Counted from the stretch's first letter, positions 42,945 through 53,324 are shown. The stretch is DNA of 64,000 nt from Halomonas sp. BDJS001 (GCF_026104355.1 NZ_CP110535.1:4836001-4900000), one strand, 5' to 3'. Translations and numbers: made by a program. Notes: a model not told the origin generated them from the sequence alone.

Positions 42945-43439
42945 TTAAAGCATGACATGGGCAACAACGGCAGAGCCGATAAAGGTGCCGGTGAAGACCA
43001 GCAGGGCCACAATTACCAGCTTCCAGCCGGTTTGCTTGAACATGGCAAACTCACGGCCGGTCAGCGCCAGCCCGGCGTAGGCCAGTACCGGCGTGACCAC
43101 CGCAAGAAAGTCCACTTCGGCCAATCGGGCGATTATCCAGCCGTTACCCGGAAAAAAGGGCAGCGTTGCGATAATGCTCACCAGCGACACCCAGGCCACG
43201 CTGGGTAGGTAAAATGGGCAAAAACGGCCAATCACCAAACCGATAATGACCATCACATACAGAATCAGCATGCCGGGCAGCGCGTCTAATAGCGGCGAAC
43301 CGTTGACGATATTGCTAAACCACGCAGCGATACACACAGCGGCCAGTACCAAAGCCGTTTTGCCAAGTTGGTTTTCCGGGCGCAACTCTTTCAGCGCTTC
43401 GGCATCAAACTGATCGACCGTGCTCTCATGAGTTTTCAT
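42945..43439 (-). CDS. Small membrane protein, partner of DUF3100 protein
   Basis: A 164-residue integral membrane protein with about five hydrophobic helices (from ~28 on, ALVLAAVCIAAWFSNIVNG; ~55-75; ~80-100; ~108-125; ~135-160). It overlaps the DUF3100 gene by 14 bp and precedes the M20 hydrolase gene. The two-subunit arrangement resembles small/large permease pairs. I do not recognise a named family with certainty. Confidence 0.75.
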   Translation of the reverse strand: MKTHESTVDQFDAEALKELRPENQLGKTALVLAAVCIAAWFSNIVNGSPLLDALPGMLILYVMVIIGLVIGRFCPFYLPSVAWVSLVSIIATLPFFPGNGWIIARLAEVDFLAVVTPVLAYAGLALTGREFAMFKQTGWKLVIVALLVFTGTFIGSAVVAHVML

Positions 43440-44244
43440 GGCTAACCTCCTGGCGCGAGCCTTTTAAGCGCTTGTACATCCACTCAGTGATCGGTAGCGC
43501 GATAAATAGCGATATATACAGACCGGTGGCGTAGGTAAGCAGGTTGCTGGCCCCGGCAAAGGCGAGCAGCTCATCCTTGGATGCCGGAACCGCTTCGGCC
43601 AAGGCAGCCGAGCACGCCGCCACCATACTGCCACTGCCCACCCCACAGGCCATGGCCAGAGCACGAATATCGAGAATATCCAACGAGGCGATATAGCCCG
43701 CCATCAAGGCGAAATAGAGCGTACCGAACATGGTGCCCACGACATAGACGCCCATAATACCGATACCTTCAGGGCTTCTTAGCCCGTAACGGTCTGAAAT
43801 AATGGCAATATTGGGTTCACGGGCGATAGAGTAGGTAGCACCAATCGCTTCCCGGCCCATTTTGAGCACTAATACCGCAAAGGGCAGCGCGATCAGCATG
43901 GTGCCAAGATTTCCCAATTCCTGGAGGATCAGCGCGGGGCCAGCGGCGATAATTTGCTCAATGGCGGGGCCAATGGTAGAGCCAAATTTGGCAATAAACG
44001 GCAAAATAGCGATCAGAATGATAGGGCCTGCGGCATTACTGACCGGTTTGGGAATCACCTTGCCCATGGCCGAAAAAAGGTGGGGGTTAAACAGTACGCC
44101 AATCACAAAGGCATAGAGCAGCGGTAGTAATAGCAGTGTTCCAGGCCCAAGGGGGATACGCACGATGCCGATCCACTCGGCAAACATTGACGTCACGATC
44201 ACCGTGAGGTGCAGACGCCAGTCCAGCAGCAGTTTGAGATCCAT
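43426..44244 (-). CDS. DUF3100 family membrane protein
   Basis: A 272-residue membrane protein with about seven to eight helices. Recognisable blocks: IVRIPLGPGTLLLLPLLYAF (~27-46), GPIILIAILPFIAKFGSTIG (~73-92), DRYGLRSPEGIGIMGVYVVG (~151-170) and ALAMACGVGSGSMVAACSAALAE (~197-219). The family occurs with a small partner and an M20 amidohydrolase, pointing to uptake of an N-acyl or conjugated compound; the transport activity is unproven. First gene of the leftward operon. Confidence 0.8.
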   Translation of the reverse strand: MDLKLLLDWRLHLTVIVTSMFAEWIGIVRIPLGPGTLLLLPLLYAFVIGVLFNPHLFSAMGKVIPKPVSNAAGPIILIAILPFIAKFGSTIGPAIEQIIAAGPALILQELGNLGTMLIALPFAVLVLKMGREAIGATYSIAREPNIAIISDRYGLRSPEGIGIMGVYVVGTMFGTLYFALMAGYIASLDILDIRALAMACGVGSGSMVAACSAALAEAVPASKDELLAFAGASNLLTYATGLYISLFIALPITEWMYKRLKGSRQEVSHENS

Positions 44245-44415
44245 AGGAGTGTCCCTGTTCTTTTTAGAGTCACTCCGAGTATCGAAAGGTTACCGTTTCA
44301 ATCATAGGGCTTTCGTGCGCTATTTTTTAGAACACTCAAGCGTTGAGAGCAGAGGTGGCGACATCCAGCGCCAACACGTTATACTAAAGTCTAATAATCA
44401 CTTATAAGAGTCTCT

Positions 44416-46620
44416 ATGCCCATTTCTTTGCCGCTACGGCGCCTTTGGACACTGGATAAATTCGCCTACAGTCTGCGCGTTTTTATAGCGTTCAGCGGTG
44501 CATTGCTGTTCAGCGGCCTAATGGGCGATGTGGCGCTGGTCATCCCACTTTTCTTAGGCATTATCGCCTGCGCGCTGTCTGAAACCGACGACAGCTGGCA
44601 AGGGCGGCTGCAAGCGCTGCTGGTAACGCTGGTCTGTTTTACCTCGGCTTCCTTTATTGTCCAGTGGTTATTTCCCTGGCCTTGGCTATTTGTAGTGGGA
44701 TTGGGGCTTTCGACCTTTTGTCTGATCATGCTCGGCGCCATCGGCCAGCGCTACGCGACGATTGCCTCAGGTACGCTGATTCTATCCATCTATTCGATGA
44801 TCAATATCGAGCAGCATGGTGGCGTAGATGGCGACGTAGCGGCACGCCAACTGCTGCTGTTGGCCGGGGCAGCCTGGTATGGGCTGATTTCAGTGGTGTG
44901 GTGCGCGCTGTTTTCCCGCCAACCGGTCAAACAGAGCATGGCACGGGTGTACAAAGCGCTGGGTGAACTCTTGGTTTTGAAGTCAGCGCTGTTTGAGCCC
45001 GTGAGAGGTGTCGATGTTGAAGCGCGTCGGGTGGCGCTAGCCCGCCAGAATGGCCAAGTCGTTGCTGCGCTTAATCAAGCCAAAGAGATGATTTTCAGGC
45101 GCTTAGAGGGGCAGCGCGGCGATCAAAAGCTTAACCGCTACCTGCGTATCTACTTTATCGCCCAGGATATTCACGAGCGTGCCAGTTCCACCCACTACCC
45201 CTATAGCGCGCTCAGCAAGGCTTTTTTCCACCACGATGTGCTGTTTCGCTGCCAGCGGCTGCTGGATCAACAGGGGCGCTCCTGCCGTCAGCTAGCCAAA
45301 TCGCTGCTACTCAATAGACCTTTTGATCACCAGCAGAGCGAAGAGGCCCTGGCCGACCTTCACGCTTCCATCGAAAACCTGCGCGACCAGGGCAAGCCCG
45401 AATGGCGCCCGCTGCTCTACCCGCTCAGCGCGCTGGCAGAGAACCTGGCCACGCTGGAAAACCAGCTCGCCAGCGCACACAATCCTGGTGTCAGCGATGA
45501 GCGGCGCGACAGTTCACTGTATGACCGCTCACCATCCAGTTTGCTCGAAGCGTGGAGGCGGGTGCGCCTCAACTTTACCCTTGGCTCCCCCACCTTTCGC
45601 CACGCGGTGCGGCTCTCTATTGCCCTCACCACTGGCTATGGGCTAATGCAGTGGATTGACCCTGAGCAGGGCTTCTGGATTCTGCTGACCACGCTGTTTG
45701 TTTGCCGGCCCAACTTTGCCACCACGCGGCGATTTTTGTCACAGCGGATTATGGGCACGGTATTGGGCCTGACGGTGGGGTGGGCGTCGATCAGCCTCTT
45801 TCCGCACCCGCTGGTGCAGAGCATGATCGCCGTGGCCGCCGGGGTTTCCTTCTTCGCTAACCGCGAAAAACACTATGTCATCGCTACCGCCTCCATCACT
45901 CTGCTGGTGCTGTGCAGCTTCAATCAAGTAGGCGACGGCTACGACCTGATCCTGCCGCGGCTACTCGACACCCTGCTTGGCTCACTCATCGCAGGCTTAG
46001 CGGTGTTTTTTATTCTGCCCGACTGGCAGGGGCGCAGGCTCTACCGGGAAGCGGCCAATACGCTGAATAACCACCGCCGCTACCTGGAAGAGATTATCCA
46101 CCAGTACGAGGAGGGCAAACAGGATGATCTTGCCTATCGCCTAGCGCGGCGCAATGCCCATAACGCCGACGCGGCGCTCTCCACCCTGCTCACCAATATG
46201 CTCCATGAACCGGGACATTACCGAAAACTGGACGCGGACAACGGGCTGCGCTTTCTGGTGCTCTCCAACACCCTGCTCAGTCATCTCTCGGCATTGGGCG
46301 CCCATCGCCACCAGTTAGCTGACGATGAAGACGACGCCACGCTAGTGCCGGTAGCAAAACGTATTGGTGAGTTGTTGGGACAAATCGCCGCGCGATTAAA
46401 CCAGCGCCAGCCAGTTGAGCCACTAGCGGATCAAGCTGCCGAGTTATTAGCCCAGCTAGAAGAGAAAAGTGCGCTATCCGCAGATGAAAAAGCCGTTACT
46501 CTCTACCGCCCTATCCAGAGCCAGCTGCGCCTTATTACCGAGCAACTCGCCCCGCTGGGCGAAGCCGCTAATCGGTTGGTGGGAAGTGAAGAGCACGCGC
46601 CAAGCACGGCTAGCGCCTAA
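44416..46620 (+). CDS. yccS: YccS/YhfK-family putative transporter (FusC-like)
   Basis: A 734-residue inner-membrane protein with two blocks of about five to six helices (residues ~15-180 and ~395-535), each followed by a cytoplasmic domain, the layout of YccS and aromatic acid exporter (AaeB/FusC) proteins. Landmarks: LPLRRLWTLDKFAYSLRVFI at the start, VRLSIALTTGYGLMQW (~398), QGFWILLTTLFVCRPNFATT (~418-437) and RLLDTLLGSLIAG. The family is thought to export aromatic or hydrophobic acids; no substrate is known for YccS. Confidence 0.85.
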   Translation: MPISLPLRRLWTLDKFAYSLRVFIAFSGALLFSGLMGDVALVIPLFLGIIACALSETDDSWQGRLQALLVTLVCFTSASFIVQWLFPWPWLFVVGLGLSTFCLIMLGAIGQRYATIASGTLILSIYSMINIEQHGGVDGDVAARQLLLLAGAAWYGLISVVWCALFSRQPVKQSMARVYKALGELLVLKSALFEPVRGVDVEARRVALARQNGQVVAALNQAKEMIFRRLEGQRGDQKLNRYLRIYFIAQDIHERASSTHYPYSALSKAFFHHDVLFRCQRLLDQQGRSCRQLAKSLLLNRPFDHQQSEEALADLHASIENLRDQGKPEWRPLLYPLSALAENLATLENQLASAHNPGVSDERRDSSLYDRSPSSLLEAWRRVRLNFTLGSPTFRHAVRLSIALTTGYGLMQWIDPEQGFWILLTTLFVCRPNFATTRRFLSQRIMGTVLGLTVGWASISLFPHPLVQSMIAVAAGVSFFANREKHYVIATASITLLVLCSFNQVGDGYDLILPRLLDTLLGSLIAGLAVFFILPDWQGRRLYREAANTLNNHRRYLEEIIHQYEEGKQDDLAYRLARRNAHNADAALSTLLTNMLHEPGHYRKLDADNGLRFLVLSNTLLSHLSALGAHRHQLADDEDDATLVPVAKRIGELLGQIAARLNQRQPVEPLADQAAELLAQLEEKSALSADEKAVTLYRPIQSQLRLITEQLAPLGEAANRLVGSEEHAPSTASA

Positions 46621-46629
46621 CCAAACTCA

Positions 46630-48704
46630 CTACACCTGCCCATAACGCCCTGCCGCTTCGCCAAGCCAGCGGCGTACCAGCACGGCGGTGATGTCAGGGT
46701 TGCCTTGTAGCGTTTGGGCCATGGCCGTAACCCGCTCTAGCAGGTCGGCATCGCGCTCAAGGTCGGCAATTTTCATCTGCGCAAGGCCGGTTTGACGGGT
46801 GCCGAGGACTTCGCCGGGGCCGCGGATTTCAAGGTCTTTCTCGGCGATGCGGAAGCCGTCGGTGGTTTCGCGCATCACTGCCAAGCGTTGGCGGGAGCTT
46901 TTTGATAGCGGCGGATGGTAGAGCAGCACACAGAAGCTTTCCGTGCTGCCGCGACCTACCCGGCCACGTAGCTGGTGCAGCTGGGAAAGTCCCAGTCGCT
47001 CCGGGTTTTCGATAATCATCAGGCTGGCGTTGGGCACATCCACCCCTACTTCGATTACCGTAGTGGCGACCAGTAGATCCAGCTCTCCTTCTTTAAAGGC
47101 AGTCATCACCTCAGCTTTTTCGCTCGATTTCATGCGCCCGTGAACCAACCCCACCGCCAGCTCAGGCAGGGCGACGGTGAGCTCGTCGCGGGTGACTTCG
47201 GCGGCCTGACACTGCAGTACCTCGGACTCATCGATCAAGGTGCATACCCAGTAGGCCTGGCGGCCTTCGCTGCAGGCTAGCCGAATGCGCTCCACCACTT
47301 CCGGGCGGCGTTCGTCGGGCACTACCACGGTTTTTACCGGCGTACGCCCCGGGGGCAGCTCGTCGATGACCGACACATCCAAATCTGCATAGGCGCTCAT
47401 GGCCAGGGTGCGGGGGATCGGCGTGGCGGTCATAATCAGCTGATGCGGCGTTAGCCGCCCGCCTCGCCCTTCTCGCGCAGCGCCAGGCGCTGATGCACGC
47501 CAAAGCGGTGCTGCTCGTCAATAATCGCCAGCCCTAAACACTGGAAGTGAACGTCATCCTGAAACAGCGCGTGGGTGCCCACCACCATGCGCGCGCGGCC
47601 ATCGGCGATCGCCGCCTTGGCATCCAGCCGCGCTTTACCTTTGAGCTTGCCCGCCAGCCAAGCCACTTCGATGCCCAGCGGCTCAAACCAGGCTTTAAAC
47701 GAGCGGTAGTGCTGCTCTGCGAGGATTTCCGTCGGCGCCATGATCGCCGCTTGGCAGTTGCCCGCCAGGGCGCTCAGCGCGGCCATGGCGGCGACAACGG
47801 TCTTGCCCGAGCCGACATCGCCTTGAATCAGCCGCAGCATCGGCGCCGGGCGGCTTAAATCGTGGCCGATCTCCTCCAGAACGCGGCGCTGAGCACCGGT
47901 TAAGGCAAACGGCAATTGGGCCAAAAAGCGCGCCTGCAAGCTGCGCCCAGAGGGCAACGTCGGCGCGCCATCCGCCTGAATACGCAGGCGCACTTCGCGC
48001 AGACTTAACTGGTGGGCGAGCAGCTCCTCCAGCGCCAGCCTGCGCGTGGCCGGGTGCTGACCGCTGGTCAACTGTTCGATATTCACATCAGGCGGTGGCT
48101 GGTGCAGTAAATGCAGGCTGGCGTGGAGGCCCGGTAGCTGAAAGCGCTGAAGAAGGGTATTGGGTATGACGTCGGGCAAGGCTTCAGGAGCCTCGTCCAG
48201 ATAACCCAGCGCCTGCTGCGCCAGGGCGCGTAACCGCGGCTGGTTCAAGCCTTCGGTAGTAGGATAAATAGGCGTGAAGTACTCCTCTACCGGGGTTTCA
48301 CTGCCACTCAGGCGATACTCAGGGTGGTAGATCTCTAAACCGGTCGCACCGGCCCGCGCTTCACCAAACGCTCGCACGGTGGCGCCAGGACGCAGCTGTT
48401 GCTGCTGGGCAGGCGAGAAGTGAAAAAAGCGCAGGCTCAAAATACCGCTGGCATCGCGCAGGCGCACCAGCAGGCTACGACGGCGCCCTTTGACCACATC
48501 GCAAGCGGTCACTTCGCCCTCTATTACCGCTTCTTGGCCAGCGCGTAGCAGGCCAATCGGCGTCAGCCGCGTACGATCCTGATAGCGTAGCGGCAGATGA
48601 AACAGCAGATCGCTCACCCGCTCGATCCCCAACCGGCCAAGTTTCAGCGCCAGCGCTTCGCCTACGCCCTTCAGCGCGGTAATCGGCGCGGAGAGGTCGC
48701 TCAT
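46630..48704 (-). pseudogene. recG: ATP-dependent DNA helicase RecG, interrupted by a frameshift
   Basis: RecG remodels stalled forks and Holliday junctions. The 5' part (48704-47451) encodes the wedge/OB domain and helicase motifs I-II (IQGDVGSGKTVVAAM ~285, MAPTEILAEQHYRSF, IDEQHRFGVHQRLALREKG) and then stops at a TAA. The 3' part continues in another frame: LTPHQLIMTATPIPRTLAMS, VIDELPPGRTPVKTV, VHGRMKSSEKAEVM, VGRGSTESFCVLLY. One extra G in the GGG run near 47464 restores the ~690-residue protein, so this is a one-base deletion or sequencing error. Its start overlaps the oxyR stop (ATGA). Confidence 0.9.
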
Positions 48705-49630
48705 GGAGCGCTTTTCACGGCTTTGGCGGGTTGGCGGCAGTGGCTGATCGCCTGTATCAATGCCTCAATGGCCTTGGGGCGAGGAAAACTTGCCCGCCAG
48801 GCGATCGCCACGGTGCGCGACGGCGCTGGCTCCACAAAGGGTCGGCTGACCAGCATGGCATTTTCGTATTGGTCGGTGCCGAGTGCAGATTGCGGCAATA
48901 CGGTGATGCCCAACCGGGAGGCCACCATATGGCGAATGGTCTCGAGCGAGCCGCCTTCGGCGATCAGCGTATTATTGGGGCTATTAAGCTTTTGGGTAAT
49001 CGCCGGGCAAGCTTCCAGAATTTGATCCCGAAAGCAGTGGCCTTCGCCAAGCAGCAACAATCGCTCTTCGAGCAAGTCCTCTTTATTGATCGCTTCCCGC
49101 TCGACCCAGGGGTGGTTGGCAGGAATGAGTACTTCAAAGGCTTCGTCGTAGATCGGCTTGGTCACCACATCGGTTTCGGTAAACGGCAGGGCGACAATAA
49201 TCACATCCAGCTCGCCGCTTCTTAGCTTGCCACGCAGGGTGCCGGTCATGCCCTCTTCAATGTACAGCGGCATCTGCGGGGCTGCGCTAGCCAGGGCTGG
49301 CACTAGATGGGGAAACAGATAGGGCCCAATGGTGTAAATCGCCCCTATGCGCAGCGGGTTGGCCAACTGATCCTTGCCCGCACTGGCGAGCTGAAAAATC
49401 AGGCTGCTCTGCTCTAGCACACGCTGGGCCTGGGCGACGATCTTTTCACCCAGCGGGGTAACCTGTACGGTGGATTTGGATCGCTCAAACAGCGGTGTTT
49501 CGAGCTCTTCTTCCAGCTTTTTCACCGCCACCGATAGTGTGGGCTGCGAAACGTGGCAGCGCTCTGCCGCGCGGCCAAAGTGGCGCTCCTGGGCGAGGGT
49601 TACGATGTAGCGAAGTTCTGTTAAAGTCAT
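48701..49630 (-). CDS. oxyR: Hydrogen peroxide-inducible transcriptional activator OxyR
   Basis: A 309-residue LysR-type peroxide sensor. DNA-binding helix-turn-helix HFGRAAERCHVSQPTLSVAVKKLEEEL (within ~18-44). The redox pair is seen in LLGEGHCFRDQILEACP (~193-209), equivalent to E. coli Cys199 and Cys208. GGSLETIRHMVASRLGITVLP follows. The ATG at 49630 gives the canonical start MTLTELRYIVTLAQERHFG. Co-transcribed with recG, as known in Pseudomonas. Confidence 0.95.
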   Translation of the reverse strand: MTLTELRYIVTLAQERHFGRAAERCHVSQPTLSVAVKKLEEELETPLFERSKSTVQVTPLGEKIVAQAQRVLEQSSLIFQLASAGKDQLANPLRIGAIYTIGPYLFPHLVPALASAAPQMPLYIEEGMTGTLRGKLRSGELDVIIVALPFTETDVVTKPIYDEAFEVLIPANHPWVEREAINKEDLLEERLLLLGEGHCFRDQILEACPAITQKLNSPNNTLIAEGGSLETIRHMVASRLGITVLPQSALGTDQYENAMLVSRPFVEPAPSRTVAIAWRASFPRPKAIEALIQAISHCRQPAKAVKSAP

Positions 49631-49798
49631 AGCGGTGCCAGTGGCATCCTCTCGTAGCAGCGTGTGACTAACAAAGTGGCAGTCAGCGGGATGGAAAAGG
49701 ACTAGCAAGCTCTGCCGTCGGTTTTCTTATCCGACAATCTCATATCTAGTAGAGACTTTGCATCTAATAGGGAATATTAATCAAGAGGAGTGAGCACG

Positions 49799-50680
49799 GT
49801 GAAGCTAACCGTACTGATTATCGGCTGTGGCGATATAGGGATCAACCTTGGGCGTGAGTTACTCGAGGAAGGGCACGAGGTGATAGGCCTACGGCGTAAT
49901 GTGGAAGCCTTAAAAGGCACCGGCATTAAACCGCTGGCGTTAGACCTGGATAGCCTTGAAGATGCCGATGCCAAAAGCCTGCCCCAAGCTGACTATGTGG
50001 TGTATACCGTCAGCGCTGACCGTTTCGAAGAGAGCGCCTATCAAAGCGCCTACCCTGAAGGCTTAAAACGTGTGCTGGGCGTGATGGAACAGCACAAAAC
50101 ACCTCCGCGCCGGGTGTTTTTTGTTTCTTCGACCAGTGTACACGGCCAGCAGGAGGGCGAAGTGGTCAATGAAGAGAGCCCCACTGACTCCACGAGCTTC
50201 TCGGGCATACTGATGCGCGAAGCCGAACAGGCGCTAATCAATCACTCCCTGCCCGGCACTGTGATTCGCTTTTCCGGCATTTATGGGCCAGGCCGCGACC
50301 GGCTGATTCATCAGGTGGCTGAAGGCCGTGTGGCCGCGATCACGCCAGTGGTTTACTCCAATCGCATTCACCGCGACGACTGCACCGGCATTATTGCTCA
50401 CCTGATTCGTTATCAGGAGCGGGGGGAGACGCTGGCGGAAATCTACCTGGGTAGCGACTGCGAACCGGTCACCATGCATAACGTCATGATGTGGCTGGCC
50501 GAGCAGCTTAACGTCGAAGCTACCGAGACCATGCAGTCGCCTTTACGTCGGCGCACTAGCAAACGCTGCGATAACCAGCGCATATTGAGCACTGGTTATC
50601 AGTTCCGCTTCCCCAGCTACCGCGAAGGCTATGCACAGGTACTCAAAGAGGGCGGCTTTCTAGAGCTAAATAAAGCCTAG
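49799..50680 (+). CDS. NAD(P)-dependent epimerase/dehydratase-like protein (YeeZ-like SDR)
   Basis: A 293-residue extended short-chain dehydrogenase. The N terminus has VLIIGCGDIGINLGRELLEEG (dinucleotide site, residues ~5-25), VVYTVSADRFEE, FFVSSTSVHGQQEG (~108-121) and FSGIYGPGRDRLI (~160-172), where the usual YxxxK is not obvious. YeeZ-type proteins share this shape. A GTG at 49799 sits 8 nt after GAGGAG and is preferred over the GTG at 49790. Reaction unknown. Confidence 0.82.
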   Translation: MKLTVLIIGCGDIGINLGRELLEEGHEVIGLRRNVEALKGTGIKPLALDLDSLEDADAKSLPQADYVVYTVSADRFEESAYQSAYPEGLKRVLGVMEQHKTPPRRVFFVSSTSVHGQQEGEVVNEESPTDSTSFSGILMREAEQALINHSLPGTVIRFSGIYGPGRDRLIHQVAEGRVAAITPVVYSNRIHRDDCTGIIAHLIRYQERGETLAEIYLGSDCEPVTMHNVMMWLAEQLNVEATETMQSPLRRRTSKRCDNQRILSTGYQFRFPSYREGYAQVLKEGGFLELNKA

Positions 50681-50686
50681 AGCGAC

Positions 50687-51076
50687 CTAGTCACCGATAA
50701 CCATCACCGCTTCCGCTTCCACCTGGCTGCCTTTGGGCAGCGCTTTAACGCCAACGGCGGCGCGGGCGGGGAAAGGAGCGGTGAAGAACTCTTCCATGAC
50801 TTGGTTAACAATCGCAAAGTTATCCAAATCCACCAGATACAGATTCAGTTTAACGATATCGCTTAGCGAGCCCGCCGCTTCTTCGCACACTGCTTGCAGA
50901 TTGGTGAATACTTGGCGTGCCTGGGCTTCAAAATCTTCAGACACAATCGCCATGGTGGCGGGATCAAGCGGAATTTGGCCGGAGAGATACACCGTGTTGC
51001 CCGCTTTTATGGCCTGGGAGTAAGGGCCAATAGCCGCAGGGGCTTTGCTGGTGTTGATAACAGCTTTGTTGCTCAT
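50687..51076 (-). CDS. ridA: Reactive intermediate/imine deaminase RidA
   Basis: A 129-residue Rid-family enzyme that hydrolyses 2-aminoacrylate and other enamine/imine intermediates formed by PLP enzymes. Landmarks: KAPAAIGPYSQAIKAGNTVYLSGQIP (within ~12-37), VFTNLQAVCEEAAGSLSDIVKLNLYL and the active-site arginine in PFPARAAVGVKALPKGSQVEAEAV. It lies downstream of spoT as in Pseudomonas. Confidence 0.95.
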   Translation of the reverse strand: MSNKAVINTSKAPAAIGPYSQAIKAGNTVYLSGQIPLDPATMAIVSEDFEAQARQVFTNLQAVCEEAAGSLSDIVKLNLYLVDLDNFAIVNQVMEEFFTAPFPARAAVGVKALPKGSQVEAEAVMVIGD

Positions 51077-51176
51077 AGGTTGGTTCGCTCCTGTAGTAGG
51101 TAATACTTAATTATTTGATAATGAAAAATAGCGATCACTGCCAATTTTTTTATCGGTATATCGTTATATAAGGCCG

Positions 51177-53324
51177 TTAATTGGCGAGTCGGGTTATCTT
51201 GCCAACGTTGGGAAGATTACGGATACGCTTAATAATACGCGCCAAATGCACGCGGCCTTTCACCGACAGGGTCAGATTGACGGTGGAAAGGTGGGCATCA
51301 CGCTCTTCAATGCCAATCCGCTCAATATTGGCATCGGCATCGGTGACCAGCCCGGCAAGCTCTGCGACTAACCCGCGGCGGCTCTCAATCTCGATACGCA
51401 GCGCGACCGGGAAGTCTTCATCAATAGTGTCCGACCACTCCAGCGCGAAGAGCTTGTCAGGGTCGTTTTTATCGGCGAAGTTCTTATCCACCACGTTTTT
51501 ACACTCGGCGCGATGCACCACCAAGCCTTTACCCGTGGAAAGGTGGCCCACCACCGGATCGCCCGGCAGCGGGTGGCAGCAGCGCGCAAAGTTAAGCACC
51601 ATGCCTTCACTGCCGCTGATCATCACGGCTTTGCTACCGTCAACGCCTGCAGGATGCTCATAGGTCTCATCACCATGGGCGGCATCCACCAGGCGGCGAG
51701 CCACCACGTGGGTCATACGGTTACCCAGCCCTAGCGACTCCAATAGCGACTCTTCGGAAGTCACATCCAGCTCTTTGAAGGCCCGCTTGAGGACACTCTC
51801 ATCCAGCTCTTCCAGGCTGGTATCGAAGGGCGCCAGCGCTTTATTGAGTAATCGCCGACCCAGCATGATCGCTTCTGTCTGCTGCTGATATTTTAGCGCG
51901 TGACGAATAGCTGAACGCGCCTTTGCCGTGGTCACAAAGTTAAGCCAGGCGAGATTTGGCTTAGCACCAGGGGCCGTAATAATTTCCAGTGTCTGGCCAC
52001 TCTCCAAGCGCGTCGAAAGCGGTGCCAGGTGGCGGTCAATACGGCAGGCGATGCAGTTATTGCCGATATCCGTATGCACGGAGTAGGCGAAGTCGATTAC
52101 AGTCGCGCCCTGGGGGAGCTCCATAATGTCGCCTTTCGGCGTGAACACATAGATATCGTCAGGAAACAGGTCGTTTTTAACGTGTTCGATAAACTCCAGC
52201 GAGTCACCAGCGTGACGCTGCATTTCCAGCAGCCCTTTCACCCAGGCGCGGGCGCGGGCGTGGCTGCCTTCGGCAATCGGATGCGAGGTCTGGCCCGCCT
52301 TGTAAAGCCAGTGGGCGGCGATACCGTTATTGGCCATCGCTTCCATTTCGCGGGTGCGTATCTGCACTTCAATGGGCATACCCCGGGAACCAAACAGGGT
52401 GGTATGCAGGCTCTGGTAACCGTTGGCCTTGGGGATCGCAATATAGTCTTTAAAACGCCCCGGCACCGGCTTATAGAGGTTATGCACAACGCCTAAAATA
52501 CGGTAGCAGCTGGCCACATCTTCGGTAATGATGCGAAAACCAAATACATCCATGATTTCGGCAAAGGGCTTACGCTGGTCGCGCATCTTTTTATAGATCG
52601 ACAGCAGATGCTTTTGGCGGCCGACCACCGTGCCGTTAAGCGCGTCGTCATCCAGGCTCTTTTGCAGCGAAGACTGTATTTCGCGCATAGCGCTGCGCCG
52701 ATGCCCCCGCGCACTGGCAACGGCGCGTTTGATACGCTCCGCGCGCATAGGGTGAATCGCTTGAAAGGAGAGGTCCTCAAGCTCTATACGAATCGTATTG
52801 ATGCCCAGCCGCCCAGCGATACGTGCATATATTTCCAACGTTTCCCGGGCGATGCGGCGCTTTTTATCCGGCCTTAGAGCGCCCAGGGTTCGCATATTAT
52901 GCAACCGGTCAGCCAGTTTAACGATGATGACGCGAATATCCCGCGACATCGCCAGCACCATTTTCTGGAAGTTCTCCGCCTGGGCGACGGCTTTGTCTTC
53001 AAAGGTGATTTGGGTAAGTTTGGATACCCCGTCCACCAGTTCGGCTACCGGTTTACCAAACTGGGCCTCCAGTGCTTTTTTGGAAACCCCGGTATCTTCG
53101 ATAACGTCGTGCAGCATGGCGGCCATCAGGCTTTGATGATCCATGTGCATATTGGCAAGAATATTCGCCACCGCAAGCGGGTGGGTGACGTAGGGCTCGC
53201 CGGAACGCCGCCGCTGGCCGTCATGGGCCTGCTCAGCGTAGTAAAAGGCGCGTTTGACCTGCTGGATCTCATCCGGGGGTAAATAGCCGCCGAGCCTATC
53301 GGCCAGGTCATCAATGGTGAACAT
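51177..53324 (-). CDS. spoT: Bifunctional (p)ppGpp synthetase/hydrolase SpoT
   Basis: A 715-residue stringent-response enzyme. The hydrolase domain (~20-180) has the intact HD site: YVTHPLAVANIL, AAMLHDVIEDTGVSK with HD, and KLADRLHNMRTLGAL, so it can degrade ppGpp. The synthetase domain (~240-350) shows DVFGFRIITEDVASCYRILG and GYQSLHTTLFG. TGS domain ~390-450 (DIYVFTPKGDIMELPQGATV), zinc-finger/helical region with CCHPLPGDPVVG, and the C-terminal ACT domain (~640-715). Between rpoZ and ridA. Confidence 0.96.
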   Translation of the reverse strand: MFTIDDLADRLGGYLPPDEIQQVKRAFYYAEQAHDGQRRRSGEPYVTHPLAVANILANMHMDHQSLMAAMLHDVIEDTGVSKKALEAQFGKPVAELVDGVSKLTQITFEDKAVAQAENFQKMVLAMSRDIRVIIVKLADRLHNMRTLGALRPDKKRRIARETLEIYARIAGRLGINTIRIELEDLSFQAIHPMRAERIKRAVASARGHRRSAMREIQSSLQKSLDDDALNGTVVGRQKHLLSIYKKMRDQRKPFAEIMDVFGFRIITEDVASCYRILGVVHNLYKPVPGRFKDYIAIPKANGYQSLHTTLFGSRGMPIEVQIRTREMEAMANNGIAAHWLYKAGQTSHPIAEGSHARARAWVKGLLEMQRHAGDSLEFIEHVKNDLFPDDIYVFTPKGDIMELPQGATVIDFAYSVHTDIGNNCIACRIDRHLAPLSTRLESGQTLEIITAPGAKPNLAWLNFVTTAKARSAIRHALKYQQQTEAIMLGRRLLNKALAPFDTSLEELDESVLKRAFKELDVTSEESLLESLGLGNRMTHVVARRLVDAAHGDETYEHPAGVDGSKAVMISGSEGMVLNFARCCHPLPGDPVVGHLSTGKGLVVHRAECKNVVDKNFADKNDPDKLFALEWSDTIDEDFPVALRIEIESRRGLVAELAGLVTDADANIERIGIEERDAHLSTVNLTLSVKGRVHLARIIKRIRNLPNVGKITRLAN

